A stretch of 64,000 nucleotides of DNA from Euglena gracilis. Lineage: Eukaryota; Euglenida; Euglenophyceae; Euglenales. A program made the position numbers and the translations under genes. The notes beneath the pieces were generated by a model that worked only from the letters and a program-made list of their open reading frames with translations, ran no database searches and was not told where the DNA came from. Of this stretch, positions 63,386-64,000 are shown piece by piece. The DNA is taken from the NCBI GenBank assembly GCA_039621445.1, contig CP154954.1, forward strand, positions 9,597,729-9,661,728, written 5' to 3'. Each line of letters begins with the position of its first letter. Position 1 is the stretch's first letter.

Positions 63386-64000
63386 CTCGTCCGCGTCCAG
63401 CTCCTCGGGCTGCCGCCGTCTCTCCGGGCGCTGCCCCCTCACCGACGCGAACGTCACCATCTGGTGGACCAGGCGGTCAGGGGCGTCCAGCGGCGGCCGC
63501 AGCTCATTGCCGTCCAGCAGGTAGTCCAGGTTGCACAGGCAGTCCGCCATCCACCGCCGGTCCACCCCACCCGCTCGCAGCTCCCGGGCACCGTGGTGCC
63601 CCTGCCTCACCAGGAGGTACAGGTCCATCACGTGCTCCACCGCCTCCGGGTGGTGCTGCATCGAGCCGCCCAGCCTGCTGAGGGTGGCCTCGTTCACCTC
63701 CTCCGAGAAGCAGCAGGCGGGCAGCTGCTCGTGCCACCGGTACCACATCAGCAGCGCGCATGCCAGCGTCCGCACGTAGTCCGAGTGGCCGCGCGGCCGG
63801 TGTCCCGGTGTCGGCGCCTCCAGGTGCAGCAGCATCGTCAGGGCGTTGCACAGCACCTTGCGCGCCTGTCCACCGGTCTGCGGCCGCCGCCTCCCAGTGG
63901 CACTCCCGCACCTGCCACCCCAGCGCGAAGCAGGCCGGCGCCCACACCAGCAGCAGGTCCTCCAGCGCCTGCGGCACCGCCAGGTCCCGCTCCAGCCTCT
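63386..64000 (-). CDS. Exon running off the right edge of the window, unknown protein
   Basis: A GC-rich, clearly coding minus-strand segment: LVWAPACFALGWQVRECHW, YVRTLACALLMWYRWHEQLP, HVMDLYLLVRQGHHG and DRLVHQMVTFASVRGQ. Helical with many Leu, Ala, Trp and Arg. One frame change lies near 63865. Partial at the 5' end because the window stops. Probably the same gene as the exons to the left, though the link across 61.9-63.0 kb is unproven. Confidence 0.65.

Overview
Eukaryotic nuclear DNA from a large, repeat-choked genome. The exons are GC-rich and split by canonical GT-AG introns. Between genes lie tandem and dispersed repeats, microsatellites and hundreds of G or C homopolymers. A unicellular alga is likely. 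A dinoflagellate-type host fits best, because retrotransposons carrying cytosine methyltransferases are reported from dinoflagellates and charophyte algae and introns that are transposon-like are reported from several protists. No marker gene here proves the lineage. Layout: 1-6.4 kb is satellite and microsatellite DNA (CATA arrays, a 162-bp tandem array). From 6.8 to 14.5 kb lie two intron-rich genes: plus-strand exons at 6.8-8.4 kb and a minus-strand gene with at least seven small exons at 9.2-14.5 kb. From 16.9 to 18.5 kb plus-strand exon candidates flank a TIR (terminal inverted repeat) element. From 19 to 42.6 kb lies an accessory landscape: inverted copies of the first satellite, near-perfect hairpins, a 2A-like peptide fragment, a hAT transposase C-terminus, a tRNA-like sequence, two unknown broken ORFs, and several repeat families in two or more copies. 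From 43.5 to 64 kb lies one large minus-strand gene of unknown function with at least nine exons. It ends at 43517 and runs off the right edge. Inside the intron between its exons at 58198 and 45182 sits the main discovery: a nearly complete 12.7-kb Ty3/gypsy chromovirus (45265-58002, minus strand). It has about 99% identical LTRs, a TAAC target duplication, a primer-binding site and a polypurine tract. Its Gag-Pol region carries a C5-cytosine DNA methyltransferase domain followed by an NPPW-motif adenine-methyltransferase-like domain, both upstream of the protease, then reverse transcriptase, RNase H, integrase and a chromodomain. One intron of the same host gene (60391-61636) is essentially a non-autonomous TIR element, with a second copy at 17333-18192. 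A short near-palindromic motif (core GCGCAAATGCGC or GCGCAATTGCGC) recurs about 15 times, mostly in this gene's introns. Single-base frame breaks in both the retroelement and the host exons sit mostly on homopolymers, so many are probably consensus errors rather than real decay.
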